Both the position numbers and the translations under genes were made by a program. A stretch of DNA of 64,000 bases from Paenibacillus melissococcoides (GTDB lineage Bacteria > Bacillota > Bacilli > Paenibacillales > Paenibacillaceae). Below the pieces are notes generated by a model, which did no database searches, was not told where the DNA came from, and saw only the letters and a program-made list of their open reading frames with translations. The stretch covers positions 1,079,001 through 1,143,000 of the forward strand of contig CALYLO010000001.1 of assembly GCA_944800085.1 (NCBI GenBank), read 5' to 3'. Of the stretch, positions 37,378 through 47,520 are shown one piece after another. Position 1 is the first letter of the stretch. Each line of letters opens with the position of its first letter.

Positions 37378-37829
37378 AACGAATGATGCCGTGGATGATC
37401 ACACTCCTGCTTGCGCTGACCCTGATCGCCCTTGTCGTGATTATGATGATCAATACGAATGGCAAAGGCAATGCGCCTGGAGCACAGCAAGTGCACACTG
37501 TAAGATTATCGGCCGAAGAAATCGTGGAGATGACGTCAACCATGACCGACATCAAGACGAATCTGGCGGACCGCGACTATGTCGTCTTCACCGGCTTCGC
37601 ATTCCAACTGGACACGAAGAAGACGAAGGAGCAATTCGACAAGATCAAAGACGTTCGAATCAAGCCTCTCATTCTCAGAACCTTGGCTGATATGAAACCG
37701 GAAGACTTGCAAGGTATGAAGGGTCAGGATCAGCTGTGTGCCAAGTTGCTCGAACTGATTAATAAGCAATTGCCGGAAGGCAAGGTCGTTCAAGTGGACT
37801 TGACGGACTTTATACTTACGCCGATTTGA
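37374..37829 (+). CDS. fliL: Flagellar basal body-associated protein FliL
   Basis: 151 residues. One N-terminal membrane helix (MITLLLALTLIALVVIMMIN, residues ~7-26) and an extracytoplasmic stator-associated domain (DRDYVVFTGFAFQLDTKKT, EGKVVQVDLTDFILTPI). Position between swrD and fliM is conserved. Confidence 0.93.
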   Translation: MKRMMPWMITLLLALTLIALVVIMMINTNGKGNAPGAQQVHTVRLSAEEIVEMTSTMTDIKTNLADRDYVVFTGFAFQLDTKKTKEQFDKIKDVRIKPLILRTLADMKPEDLQGMKGQDQLCAKLLELINKQLPEGKVVQVDLTDFILTPI

Positions 37830-37879
37830 CGGCAGATTGACACACATGTTCAGCTGATTCCTGTAAGGGGGTGAAACGA

Positions 37880-38878
37880 TTGGTAGACGTGCTATCGCAG
37901 AACGAGATTGACGCATTGCTCGCGGCGCTGTCCTCGGGGGAAATGGATGCGGAAGAGCTAAAAAAAGAGGAAACACAGCGTAAAATCCGTTCGTACGATT
38001 TCAAGCGTGCCGTTCGTTTTTCTAAAGACCACATTCGAAGTTTGACACGCATCCATGAAAATTTCGCCAGATTTTTGACGACATATTTTTCCGCGCAATT
38101 GCGTACTTTTGTGCAAATCAATGTCGTCCAGGTCGAGCAGTTGCCGTATGACGAGTTCATCCGCTCGATACCGAAAATGACCATATTGAATATTTTTGAG
38201 GCCGAGCCGCTCAAAGGCCGGATGGTTCTCGAGGTCAACCCGAACGTTGCCTTTGCCATGCTTGACCGCATGCTGGGCGGCGCCGGAGCAGCTCCTTCGA
38301 AGATCAACTCGCTGACCGAGATTGAGACGACGGTGATGGAGCGCATATTCAGCCGGGCGTTCGAGAGCCTCCAGGAGGCGTGGAAGAGCGTGCTCGATAT
38401 CCGGCCGCGGCTGGAAGCACTCGAGACGAATCCTCAATTTATGCAAATTGTCTCCCCGAATGAGACGATTGCGCTCATTTCATTGAGCACCAAAATCGGG
38501 GACACGACGGGGATGATCAACTTATGTATCCCCCACGTCGTCATCGAGCCGATTATGCCGAAGCTGTCCGTGCATCATTGGTTCGTATCTGAGAAAAAAA
38601 CGCGGGAACCGATTGAGATCGAAAAATTGCGCCAACGGGTTAGCAAGGCGAAGCTTCCGATCGCCGTTGAACTTGGCACATCACAGATTTCGGTACAGGA
38701 GTTAATGCAGTTATCAATCGGCGATGTCATCGCCTTGAACAAGCCGGTTGACAGCGGTTTGACGATTCGGGTTGGTGACCGCATGAAATATATTGGCACG
38801 CCGGGTGTAGTCAAGGATCGCGTAGCGGTACAAATCGAGCAAGTCGTGGAAGAAGGAGTGGAAGAGCATGACGAGTAA
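37880..38878 (+). CDS. fliM: Flagellar motor switch protein FliM
   Basis: 332 residues from TTG, with AAGGGGG upstream; GTG at 37871 is the other option but overlaps that site. It carries the N-terminal CheY-binding peptide VLSQNEIDALLAAL, the CheC-like middle domain (AFAMLDRMLGGAG) and the C-terminal SpoA domain (VELGTSQISVQELMQL). It forms the C-ring with FliG and FliY. Confidence 0.95.
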   Translation: MVDVLSQNEIDALLAALSSGEMDAEELKKEETQRKIRSYDFKRAVRFSKDHIRSLTRIHENFARFLTTYFSAQLRTFVQINVVQVEQLPYDEFIRSIPKMTILNIFEAEPLKGRMVLEVNPNVAFAMLDRMLGGAGAAPSKINSLTEIETTVMERIFSRAFESLQEAWKSVLDIRPRLEALETNPQFMQIVSPNETIALISLSTKIGDTTGMINLCIPHVVIEPIMPKLSVHHWFVSEKKTREPIEIEKLRQRVSKAKLPIAVELGTSQISVQELMQLSIGDVIALNKPVDSGLTIRVGDRMKYIGTPGVVKDRVAVQIEQVVEEGVEEHDE

Positions 38879-40160
38879 AGATTACTTGTCGCAGGAGGAA
38901 ATTGACGCCCTGTTGAAAAAATCGAGCGGCGATTCGCCGGAAGGCGAAGCGGAATCCCCTTCAATCGATTCCTACTTGGATCCGATCGAAGTCGATGCCC
39001 TTGGTGAGATTGGCAATATTACGTTTGGCAGTGCGGCCACGGCGCTATCCACCCTGCTGGGCAAAAAGGTGGACATTACGACGCCCCGCATCAAGCTGCT
39101 GAAGCGCGAGAATCTGGAGGAGGAATTCCCGAAACCGCATGTCGCGGTGCATGTGCAGTATGTTGAAGGCTTCGAAGGGGTCAACTCCCTCGTCATCAAG
39201 ACGTCGGATGCGCAGGTCATCGCGGATTTGATGCTTGGCGGCGACGGCACGAACCTGAGCGGCGAGCTGAACGATATTCACGTCAGCGCCGTGCAGGAAG
39301 CGATGAACCAGATGATGGGCTCGTCCGCGACGTCCATGTCCACGATTTTTAATCGGTTGGTGAACATTTCTCCGCCGGGCATCGGCATCTTGAACATGTC
39401 GGATGGACAGGGGATTGACACGCTGCCCGACGCGAATGTGCTGGTCAAAATTTCATTCCGCCTCACGATCGGCGATTTGATCGATTCGACGATAATGCAA
39501 ATCTTGACGGTGCCGTTCGCGAAGGAGATGGTCCGGATTTTGATGGGGACGGCGGAATCGATGTCGACGGGTGCGGAGACCGCGCCGGAGGCTCCTGCGG
39601 CGGAAGAAGCGCCATATGCGCCGCCGGCTCAGCACGCTGCCCAGCAGCCGATGGCTGGATACGATCAGCAGCCTATGGCGGGGTATGAGCAGCAGCCGAT
39701 GCCGGGAGGACAAGCGCCTCAGCAGCCGTACGGACAGCCTTACGCGCAGCCTCCATACGGCTCTCAGCCGATGCCGGCGGCTCACCTTGATCCGCAGAGC
39801 GGAGCGGCTTCCGCATTCGGCAATGTGCCGAACCGGAACGTCAATGTCCAGCCGGTGCAATTTGCGAGTTTTCAACCCGGATCTTATGCGCAGCATGATG
39901 AATCCAATCTAAATTTATTGTTGGACATCCCGCTCAAAGTCACAGTAGAATTAGGGAGGACACACAAACAAATCAAGGACATTCTAGAGCTCTCTCAAGG
40001 TTCCATTATTGAGCTGGACAAGCTGGCTGGCGAACCGGTCGACATTCTGGTCAACAACAAACTCATAGCCAAAGGCGAGGTTGTCGTCATTGACGAGAAT
40101 TTTGGCGTTCGCGTCACCGATATTATCAACCAGTGGGATCGAATTCAAAAACTACAATAA
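38868..40160 (+). CDS. fliY: Flagellar switch protein FliY with CheY-P phosphatase sites
   Basis: 430 residues overlapping fliM by 11 bases. FliM-like N-terminal peptide YLSQEEIDALLKK, then two CheC-type phosphatase motifs: EIGNITFGSAATALS and EAMNQMMGSSATSMS. A Pro/Gln/Tyr-rich linker (about residues 235-320, with repeats such as QPYGQPYAQPPYG) leads to a C-terminal SpoA/FliN domain (VTVELGRTHKQIKDILEL). Longer than B. subtilis FliY because of the linker. Confidence 0.94.
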   Translation: MTSKDYLSQEEIDALLKKSSGDSPEGEAESPSIDSYLDPIEVDALGEIGNITFGSAATALSTLLGKKVDITTPRIKLLKRENLEEEFPKPHVAVHVQYVEGFEGVNSLVIKTSDAQVIADLMLGGDGTNLSGELNDIHVSAVQEAMNQMMGSSATSMSTIFNRLVNISPPGIGILNMSDGQGIDTLPDANVLVKISFRLTIGDLIDSTIMQILTVPFAKEMVRILMGTAESMSTGAETAPEAPAAEEAPYAPPAQHAAQQPMAGYDQQPMAGYEQQPMPGGQAPQQPYGQPYAQPPYGSQPMPAAHLDPQSGAASAFGNVPNRNVNVQPVQFASFQPGSYAQHDESNLNLLLDIPLKVTVELGRTHKQIKDILELSQGSIIELDKLAGEPVDILVNNKLIAKGEVVVIDENFGVRVTDIINQWDRIQKLQ

Positions 40161-40182
40161 GATTTAGGGAGGATTCAGAACG

Positions 40183-40545
40183 ATGGCTAACCGTATTTTG
40201 ATCGTAGACGATGCAGCGTTCATGCGAATGATGATTCGCGACATTTTGACTAAGAATGGATACGATGTCGTGGGAGAAGCATCAGATGGCGCTCAGGCGA
40301 TCGAAAAGTACAAGGAACATAAACCAGACCTGATTACGATGGACATCACGATGCCAGAGATGGACGGCATCACCGCATTGAAAGAGATTCGCAAGCTGGA
40401 TCCGAACGCCAAAGTCATCATGTGCTCGGCAATGGGCCAGCAGGCGATGGTTATCGACGCGATTCAGGCAGGGGCGAAAGACTTCATCGTCAAGCCGTTC
40501 CAGGCAGACCGGGTTATCGAAGCGATTAAGAAAACAATGGGATAA
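40183..40545 (+). CDS. cheY: Chemotaxis response regulator CheY
   Basis: 120 residues, a single receiver domain. Asp9-Asp10 acidic pocket, phospho-acceptor Asp54 (ITMDITMPEMDG), then MCSAMGQQ with the switch region and Lys in FIVKPFQ. It carries the CheA signal to FliM/FliY, whose genes precede it. Confidence 0.97.
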   Translation: MANRILIVDDAAFMRMMIRDILTKNGYDVVGEASDGAQAIEKYKEHKPDLITMDITMPEMDGITALKEIRKLDPNAKVIMCSAMGQQAMVIDAIQAGAKDFIVKPFQADRVIEAIKKTMG

Positions 40546-40548
40546 GCC

Positions 40549-41088
40549 ATGCCTGACAACGGTCAAATTCAAACGCCCGGTGCCGGAGATTACATAGGCA
40601 GCTTATTGACCGTGCTGCTGTCGCTCGCAGTCATTATCGTACTTATCGTACTGCTTATTAAATGGTTGAACCGGAAAAACCGCATGTGGCAAATGAATCA
40701 AAGCATTCGCACGCTCGGCGGCACCGGGCTCGGACCGAACAAGTCCTTGCAGATTATTGAAGTTGGCGATGCCGTCTACATCCTGGGCATCGGTGAGGAT
40801 ATTACCTTGATCGACAAAATAACCGACCCGGAGCAAGCGGCGCGCTTGATGGCATCATTGGAGCGCGCGCCGTCCAAGCCCGGGACGGCATGGCCAACCT
40901 CTTGGTCTGACCTGACAAGCCGTATGCGAAGACGATTCAAGACTGCGGAGACAGACTCGGAAGCGAGAGACGCGGACCCGTCTTCCGTGTCTTTTCATGA
41001 AGTGTTTCATGCAAAACTTGAACAAATGCCCAAACGCGCACAACAAGTGGAGCACTTGTTCAAAGAAGATTCCAATGAAGATCGGTAG
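40549..41088 (+). CDS. fliO: Flagellar biosynthetic protein FliO (FliZ)
   Basis: 179 residues. One membrane helix at about residues 15-40 (LLTVLLSLAVIIVLIVLLIK) then the short FliO domain (IRTLGGTGLGPNKSLQIIEV, LGIGEDITLIDKI). Called FliZ in B. subtilis. The C-terminal ~80 residues are charged and variable. It helps FliP assembly. Confidence 0.9.
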   Translation: MPDNGQIQTPGAGDYIGSLLTVLLSLAVIIVLIVLLIKWLNRKNRMWQMNQSIRTLGGTGLGPNKSLQIIEVGDAVYILGIGEDITLIDKITDPEQAARLMASLERAPSKPGTAWPTSWSDLTSRMRRRFKTAETDSEARDADPSSVSFHEVFHAKLEQMPKRAQQVEHLFKEDSNEDR

Positions 41089-41096
41089 ATGGATTG

Positions 41097-41852
41097 ATGA
41101 ATAAAAAATTGCTGCTAGCTGTGACAGCCGTCCTGTTGTTGTCCGGTCTTACCGCTCATTGGGCGTCGGCGTCGCCTGTCATTCCCGACATCGACATCAA
41201 GATTGGAGACGGCGGCGGGCAGCCGGGGACATCCTCGTTGTCCTTGCTGCTGCTGATTACCGTGCTCAGCATCGCTCCGGCCATTCTCGTCCTGATGACC
41301 TCCTTCACGCGCATCGTCGTCGTGCTGGGCTTCGTCCGGACCTCGCTTGGAACGCAGCAGATGCCGCCCAACCAGGTGCTAATCGGACTTGCGCTCTTTC
41401 TTACTTTGTTTGTGATGTCCCCAACGATTGGCGAAATCAATCAGGCCGCGCTGCAGCCATACTTGAAGGGCGAGCTGAATCAGACCCAGGCGTTGGAGCA
41501 AGCCTCGATACCTATGAAGAAGTTCATGTTCTCGCATACCCGCGAGAAAGATTTGCTCTTATTTATGAAGTACACGAAGACCGAGAAGCCGAAGACGTAC
41601 CAAGACGTGCCGCTCACCGTGCTTGTTCCCGCATATGCCATCAGTGAGCTGAAGACCGCCTTTCAGATGGGATTTATGATATTCATTCCATTCTTGGTCA
41701 TTGACATGGTCGTAGCCAGCACATTGATGGCGATGGGGATGATGATGCTGCCTCCGGTGATGATCTCGCTTCCTTTTAAAATACTTCTGTTCGTGCTCGT
41801 AGACGGCTGGTATCTTGTCGTGAAGTCGTTGCTGATGAGTTTCAATACGTAA
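41097..41852 (+). CDS. fliP: Flagellar export gate protein FliP
   Basis: 251 residues. A signal peptide (about residues 1-26, ending WASAS) and four membrane segments. Motifs ILVLMTSFTRIVVVLGFVR, MPPNQVLIGLALFLTLFVM and MGMMMLPPVMISLPFKILLF are family-typical. ATG at 41097 chosen; TTG at 41094 is in frame too. Confidence 0.96.
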   Translation: MNKKLLLAVTAVLLLSGLTAHWASASPVIPDIDIKIGDGGGQPGTSSLSLLLLITVLSIAPAILVLMTSFTRIVVVLGFVRTSLGTQQMPPNQVLIGLALFLTLFVMSPTIGEINQAALQPYLKGELNQTQALEQASIPMKKFMFSHTREKDLLLFMKYTKTEKPKTYQDVPLTVLVPAYAISELKTAFQMGFMIFIPFLVIDMVVASTLMAMGMMMLPPVMISLPFKILLFVLVDGWYLVVKSLLMSFNT

Positions 41853-41889
41853 GCGGGAACGAATCTGACGAACGGGAGGAATACAGGAA

Positions 41890-42159
41890 ATGAGTGCTGA
41901 GTTTATTATCGGCTTGGCGGGGCAGGCGGTGTTCGCCGTACTGAAGGTGGCCGCCCCGATGCTTGCCATTGCGCTGATCGTCGGACTTGTCATCAGTATT
42001 TTCCAGGCGACGACGCAGATCCAGGAGCAGACCTTGGCCTTCGTGCCCAAAATTATCGCCGTCATGGTGGCCGTGCTCGTATTCGGTCCCTGGATTTTAA
42101 CGACATTGGTCGATTTTGCTTTTAATATTTTAAATAATTTGCACCTTTACATCGGTTAG
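41890..42159 (+). CDS. fliQ: Flagellar export gate protein FliQ
   Basis: 89 residues with two membrane helices (residues ~15-40 and ~52-75). FQATTQIQEQTLAFVPKI is the FliQ signature. GGGAGG precedes the ATG. Confidence 0.96.
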   Translation: MSAEFIIGLAGQAVFAVLKVAAPMLAIALIVGLVISIFQATTQIQEQTLAFVPKIIAVMVAVLVFGPWILTTLVDFAFNILNNLHLYIG

Positions 42160-42170
42160 GCAGTGAAGAG

Positions 42171-42959
42171 ATGGAAATCCTCGTTCAGGCTTTCCCTGTT
42201 TTTTTGCTCACGCTATGTCGAATCACGGCGTTCTTTGTCACCGTCCCTGTCATATCTTCGCGGGGCGTGCCGAATCATTTTCGAGTCGGACTCGCGTTCT
42301 TTGTGAGCGTGATCGCGTATTTGTTGTTCGGCATCGGCAAAACCGTGCCGGCAGACGGCATGTTTGTCATTTTCATTATACGAGAAGTTTTAATTGGCTT
42401 ATTAATCGGATTTTTGGCCCAACTGTTCTTCACCGCCGTGCAGACGGCCGGCTCGTTCATCGACATCCAGATCGGCTTCGGGATTGCGAATGTCATCGAT
42501 CCGTTGACAGGCGCCACCTCGCCGGTCATGGGGAACTTCAAGTACGTCTTTGTCGTGCTGCTGTTTCTCGGGATGAACGGCCACCATTACTTTATCGACG
42601 GAATTATGCGAAGTTTTGAGTGGCTGCCGCTGGACGGGAACACCTTCTTTGAACAGATAGCGAACGGACTCGTCTCCGAATTTCTGGTGCAGTCCTTCGT
42701 TCAGGCGTTTATCATCGCGTTCCAGATTTCGGCGCCCCTCATCGTGGCGCTGTTCCTGACCGATGTGGCGCTTGGCTTTCTGGCGCGGTCGGCCCCGCAA
42801 TTCAATATCTTTGTCGTGGGCATCCCGCTCAAGTTGATTATCGGATTAGCCATGCTGCTACTGACCGTACCTAGTCTTATTTACGTGCTGCAGCAGTTGT
42901 TCTCCTCGTTGTTCGAGGCGCTTGACCAGCTGTTACGCATGATGCAGGGGGCGGGATAA
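42171..42959 (+). CDS. fliR: Flagellar export gate protein FliR
   Basis: 262 residues, about six membrane segments. CRITAFFVTVPVISSRGVP, QTAGSFIDIQIGFGIANVID and PQFNIFVVGIPLKLIIGLA are typical. FliR forms the export gate with FliP and FliQ. Confidence 0.95.
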   Translation: MEILVQAFPVFLLTLCRITAFFVTVPVISSRGVPNHFRVGLAFFVSVIAYLLFGIGKTVPADGMFVIFIIREVLIGLLIGFLAQLFFTAVQTAGSFIDIQIGFGIANVIDPLTGATSPVMGNFKYVFVVLLFLGMNGHHYFIDGIMRSFEWLPLDGNTFFEQIANGLVSEFLVQSFVQAFIIAFQISAPLIVALFLTDVALGFLARSAPQFNIFVVGIPLKLIIGLAMLLLTVPSLIYVLQQLFSSLFEALDQLLRMMQGAG

Positions 42960-42961
42960 TA

Positions 42962-44098
42962 ATGACACGTACGCGCCGCGGGCAGACGGTATCGTTTGCG
43001 GCCCGCGAATACCAACTGAGACACCGTCTGAATCTCCAGCTTTTCTCGCAAGAGAAGACGGAAAAGGCGACCCCGAAAAAGAGGCAGGAGTCCCGCAAAA
43101 AGGGGCAGGTTGCCAAGAGCTCCGATTTGTCCGGAGCGTCCATCCTGCTTGCATGCTTCTTCTGCCTGCTTATGTTCGGCGGCTTCTATAAGGAGAGAGT
43201 GCTCGATTTATTCGCGGATTCCTTGCAGCACCGCCTGACGATGGAAGTCACGGTAGGCAATGTGACCGACTATTTCGCCCAGGTGTTTCTGAAAGGACTC
43301 ATCGTGTTAGCCCCCGTGTTTCTTGCGGCGTTTCTGATGGGCCTCATCGTGAATTACGCGCAGATTGGATTTTTGTTCACGGGCGAGCCCATGAAAATGA
43401 AGCTGAGCAAAATCGATCCGATTCAAGGGTTCAAACGGATTTTCTCGCTTCGCTCCGTGGTGGAGTTTTTGAAGTCGATTTTGAAGCTGGCGGCGATTGC
43501 TGCCATCGTCTACTTGTCGCTGTGGGGGGAACGGGATCGCATTGTACAGATGTCGCATGTGCCCCTCAGTGAAATATTGAGCTATACCGCGCAAATTACG
43601 CTGTCTCTCGGATTGAAGATCGGCGCCGCCTTGTTCGCGCTCGCCGTGATGGACTACATGTACCAACGATATGAGCATGAGAAAAGCATGCGCATGTCCA
43701 AGCAAGACATTAAGGACGAGTACAAAAAAACCGAGGGTGACCCCCTTGTCAAAGGTAAAATCAAAGAACGACAACGCCGCATGGCGATGATGCGGATGAT
43801 GCAGGAAGTGCCGAAGGCGGACGTGATCATCACGAACCCGACTCACTTCGCCGTCGCGCTGAAGTATGACGGTTCCGAGATGGAGGCCCCGCAAGTGATT
43901 GCGAAGGGGCAGGACTACGTCGCCCTGCGCATTAAGCAGATCGCCAAGGAGAATGGCGTACTGACCATGGAAAACAAGCCGCTCGCCCGGGCTTTATTCG
44001 AGAGGACCGAGATTGGCGAAGCCATTCCAGCCGACTTGTTCCAGGCCGTGGCGGAAGTTCTGGCTTATGTATACAAATTGAAAGGCAAAGTCAATTGA
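42962..44098 (+). CDS. flhB: Flagellar export switch protein FlhB
   Basis: 378 residues. After a ~28-residue leader comes LFSQEKTEKATPKKRQESR, four membrane helices, and the cytoplasmic domain with the autocleavage motif NPTH (about residue 292, IITNPTHFAVALKYD). The tail APQVIAKGQDYVALRIKQIA resembles the stand-alone protein at 6147. The N-terminus is longer than in B. subtilis; AGGGGGCGGG precedes the ATG. Confidence 0.96.
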   Translation: MTRTRRGQTVSFAAREYQLRHRLNLQLFSQEKTEKATPKKRQESRKKGQVAKSSDLSGASILLACFFCLLMFGGFYKERVLDLFADSLQHRLTMEVTVGNVTDYFAQVFLKGLIVLAPVFLAAFLMGLIVNYAQIGFLFTGEPMKMKLSKIDPIQGFKRIFSLRSVVEFLKSILKLAAIAAIVYLSLWGERDRIVQMSHVPLSEILSYTAQITLSLGLKIGAALFALAVMDYMYQRYEHEKSMRMSKQDIKDEYKKTEGDPLVKGKIKERQRRMAMMRMMQEVPKADVIITNPTHFAVALKYDGSEMEAPQVIAKGQDYVALRIKQIAKENGVLTMENKPLARALFERTEIGEAIPADLFQAVAEVLAYVYKLKGKVN

Positions 44099-44124
44099 GC
44101 TAACAAGTTTGGGGGAAGCAATCC

Positions 44125-46158
44125 GTGAAAACGCGAGATTTATTCGTCTTGGTCGGCATCATCGGCATCGTGCTCATGATGGTCCTGCCGATACCGTTAT
44201 GGCTATTGGACATCCTGCTGGTGATCAACATCTCATTGGCGCTGATGATTCTTCTGATTGCCATGAATTCGAAGGAAGCTCTACAGTTTTCGATATTTCC
44301 GGCAATGCTGCTCATCACGACGTTATTCCGGCTTGCGCTCAACATCTCGACGACCAAGCAGATTTTGGCGAATGGAGAAGCGGGCGATGTCGTCGCCACA
44401 TTCGGCCAGTGGATAACGCAGGGCAATATCGCCGTCGGCATGGTTGTATTCCTCATTCTCGTCATCGTGCAATTCATTGTCATCACGAAGGGGTCCGAGC
44501 GGGTCGCTGAAGTCGCTGCGCGGTTTACGCTCGACGCGATGCCCGGGAAGCAGATGGCGATCGATGCGGATCTGAATGCCGGGCTTATCAATGAACACCA
44601 GGCGCGCGAGCGCCGGGAGAAAATCGAGAAAGAGGCCGATTTCTACGGAGCGATGGACGGTGCCAGCAAATTCGTCAAAGGGGACGCCATCGCCAGCATC
44701 ATCATCCTGCTCATCAACCTGATCGGCGGCTTCGTCATCGGAATCGCGATGCACGGCATGGCCTTCGACGAAGCGGCACAGACCTATTCGATCCTGTCGA
44801 TCGGGGACGGCCTCGTCAGCCAGATTCCGGCCTTGCTGATTTCGACCGCGGCGGGTCTTATCGTCACCCGGGCGGCTTCCAAAGGAAATCTGGCCGAGGA
44901 TATGAGCACGCAGATGCTCGCTTATCCGAAGCTGCTCTATATCGTTGCCGGGACGATTGGGCTGCTCGGCTTGCTGACGCCGATCGGACTGAAGCCGACC
45001 GTGCCGTTCGCGGCCGTGCTGGCCATCGCCGGCTACCGGATGCAGAAGACGATGGACGAGCGCCAGGTTCAGGAGGAGCAGCTCGAAGAGGAGCAGCAGA
45101 TCGAGGAGGTCCGCAGTCCGGAGAGCGTCATCAACCTGCTGCAGGTCGATCCGATCGAGTTCGAATTCGGCTACGGGCTGATTCCGCTCGCGGACGCCCA
45201 ACAGGGCGGCGACCTGCTGGACCGCATCATCATGATCCGAAGGCAATGCGCGCTTGAGCTCGGTCTTGTCGTTCCCGTCATTCGGATCCGGGACAATATC
45301 CAGTTGAAGCCGAATGAATATGTCATCAAAATCAAGGGCAATGCCGTAGCCCAGGGAGAGCTGCTGCTCAATCACTATTTGGCGATGAACCCGGGCTATG
45401 AGGATGATTCCGTCTCCGGCATCGAGACGACGGAGCCGGCCTTCGGCCTTCCGGCCCTGTGGGTCGACGAGACGATGAAGGAGCGGGCGGAGCTGGCCGG
45501 ATATACGGTCGTCGATCCGCCGTCCGTCGTCGCGACGCATCTGACCGAGATCATCAAGCGGCATGCGCATGAGCTGGTCGGCCGCCAGGAGACGAAGGCG
45601 CTTGTGGAGACCGTCAAGGAGCAGTACCCGGCGCTGGCCGACGATCTAATCCCAAACGTGCTCTCGATCGGAGAAGTGCAGAAGGTGCTGGCGAAGCTGC
45701 TGCGTGAAAAGATATCGATTCGCGACCTGGTCACGATCTTCGAGACGCTGGCCGATTACGGAACCTATACGAAGGATCCGGATGTGCTTACGGAGTATGT
45801 CCGCCAGGCGCTCGCCCGCCAGATCACCCAGCAGTACGTCACTCCGGGAGAGACGCTTCGCGTCATTACGGTCGGTCCTGCGCTGGAGAAGAAAATCGCG
45901 GACAGCGTAACGCAGAACGAGCACGGATCTTATCTTGTGATGGATCCGGGCACGACGCAGCAGGTGTACCAGCGGATAAGCGATCAGGTGCAGCGTCTCC
46001 TGCAATCGGGACATTCGCCGGTCCTGCTCGCGTCCCCGTCCATTCGCATGTATTTGCGGCAGCTGCTGGAGCGCGCCATGCAGGATATCCCGGTACTCTC
46101 TTACAATGAGCTTGAGCCTAGCGTAGAAATTCAAAGTGTCGGAGTGGTGAATGTATGA
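44125..46158 (+). CDS. flhA: Flagellar export protein FlhA
   Basis: 677 residues from GTG. The N-terminal half has about eight membrane helices (VLPIPLWLLDILLVINISLA); the FHIPEP region (FTLDAMPGKQMAIDADLNAG) and the cytoplasmic nonameric ring domain follow (GLIPLADAQQGGDLLDRI). It docks chaperone-substrate pairs for export. flhF overlaps by 4 bases. Confidence 0.97.
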   Translation: MKTRDLFVLVGIIGIVLMMVLPIPLWLLDILLVINISLALMILLIAMNSKEALQFSIFPAMLLITTLFRLALNISTTKQILANGEAGDVVATFGQWITQGNIAVGMVVFLILVIVQFIVITKGSERVAEVAARFTLDAMPGKQMAIDADLNAGLINEHQARERREKIEKEADFYGAMDGASKFVKGDAIASIIILLINLIGGFVIGIAMHGMAFDEAAQTYSILSIGDGLVSQIPALLISTAAGLIVTRAASKGNLAEDMSTQMLAYPKLLYIVAGTIGLLGLLTPIGLKPTVPFAAVLAIAGYRMQKTMDERQVQEEQLEEEQQIEEVRSPESVINLLQVDPIEFEFGYGLIPLADAQQGGDLLDRIIMIRRQCALELGLVVPVIRIRDNIQLKPNEYVIKIKGNAVAQGELLLNHYLAMNPGYEDDSVSGIETTEPAFGLPALWVDETMKERAELAGYTVVDPPSVVATHLTEIIKRHAHELVGRQETKALVETVKEQYPALADDLIPNVLSIGEVQKVLAKLLREKISIRDLVTIFETLADYGTYTKDPDVLTEYVRQALARQITQQYVTPGETLRVITVGPALEKKIADSVTQNEHGSYLVMDPGTTQQVYQRISDQVQRLLQSGHSPVLLASPSIRMYLRQLLERAMQDIPVLSYNELEPSVEIQSVGVVNV

Positions 46159-47516
46159 GAGTAAAAAAGTACATTGTGGAGACGATGCCCGAAGCGATGA
46201 GCCAAATCCGTCAAGAATTGGGGCAGGATGCGGTTATCATCAGCACGAAGGAAGTCCGTGCCGGCGGCTTCCTCGGGATGTTCAGCCGCAAGGCGATCGA
46301 GGTGGTCGCGGCTGTGGATGACCAAGCGCAGCCGGCCCGGCCGTCCGGCCCCGCCACCAGGGCAGCGGCTCCCGCCGAACCTCCGGCGCGGGTCTACGTC
46401 TCGCCGACGGCGGCACGCAGCGCTTATGGCGGCGCCCCGGCCGAGCCGCGGCCTCCCGCTCCGCAGGCGAAGGAAGCGGCTCCCGGCTGCGCTGCGCCGC
46501 GGCCGACGAGACCGGAGGAGGCTCCGGGCGCCGCAGCCGAAGAGCGGACGCGGCCGGCTCAGCGGGAGGAGACCGGAACGCCGGCCGCTGCGCCGCTGGC
46601 GTTCGCTTCCGAGCTGGAGGCGGCCGTCTCCCAAGCATCCCGGCGGCCGCTGCTGGACGCGGACTGGCAGATCGAGATGGCCGAGATGAAGCAGATGATG
46701 CACAAGGTGATGCAGCGCGTCTACCAGGAGAGCTGGCCGGAACCGTTCAAGGAGATGGAACGGCATCTGCTCCGGCAGGGCGTCGGCAGCGAGCTGGTCT
46801 GCCGCTTCATCGAGGCGGCCGCCGAGCAATGCCCGCGCCCGCAGGAGGCGGAGGCTGCGGAAGCGAAGCGGCTCGTGGCGGAGCAGGTGAGCGGGCAGCT
46901 GCTGAATTGGCAGGGGGACGGCATTACGAAGGCTACCCGCATCGTCTACTTCGTCGGCCCGACGGGCGTCGGGAAGACGACGACGATTGCCAAGCTGGCC
47001 GCGGATCAGATTTTACACCATGGCCGTAAAGTCGGGTTTATTACCGCAGATACATATCGGATCTCGGCCGTGGAGCAGCTGCGGACATATGCTTCGATCC
47101 TAAACGTCCCGCTGGAGGTCGTCACTTCGCCGGGCGATACGGAACGGGCGTTGAACGCGCTTGAAGCATGCGACCTCATTTTGATGGACACGGCCGGCCG
47201 CAATTTCCGCAATGACATGTACGTCAACGAACTGAACACGATGCTCAAGCCGCTGCCGTTCAGCATGACCTTCCTCGTGATGAGTCTGACGTCGAAGACC
47301 GAAGACATGCTGGCCATCTGGGAACGGTTCGAGAATCAGCGCATCGACAGTCTGATTCTGACCAAGGCGGATGAGACCGCAACGTACGGAACGATATTGA
47401 ACTTGGCGTCCCGGGTGAAGATTCCCTGCAGCTATATGACGACAGGGCAGAACGTACCCGATGATATACAGCCTTTTCAAACGAATGACGCGGTGCGATG
47501 GATAATGGGAGATTGA
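46155..47516 (+). CDS. flhF: Flagellar SRP-like GTPase FlhF
   Basis: 453 residues. The N-terminal B-domain (VKKYIVETMPEAMSQIRQE) is followed by a long Ala/Pro/Arg linker (about residues 60-160) and an SRP-type NG GTPase: [15 protein letters not shown] near residues 266-280, DTYRISAVEQLRTYA, DTAGRN and TKADETATYG. FlhF sets flagellar position with FlhG, encoded next. Called with family knowledge. Confidence 0.94.
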   Translation: MRVKKYIVETMPEAMSQIRQELGQDAVIISTKEVRAGGFLGMFSRKAIEVVAAVDDQAQPARPSGPATRAAAPAEPPARVYVSPTAARSAYGGAPAEPRPPAPQAKEAAPGCAAPRPTRPEEAPGAAAEERTRPAQREETGTPAAAPLAFASELEAAVSQASRRPLLDADWQIEMAEMKQMMHKVMQRVYQESWPEPFKEMERHLLRQGVGSELVCRFIEAAAEQCPRPQEAEAAEAKRLVAEQVSGQLLNWQGDGITKATRIVYFVGPTGVGKTTTIAKLAADQILHHGRKVGFITADTYRISAVEQLRTYASILNVPLEVVTSPGDTERALNALEACDLILMDTAGRNFRNDMYVNELNTMLKPLPFSMTFLVMSLTSKTEDMLAIWERFENQRIDSLILTKADETATYGTILNLASRVKIPCSYMTTGQNVPDDIQPFQTNDAVRWIMGD

Positions 47517-47520
47517 CCTC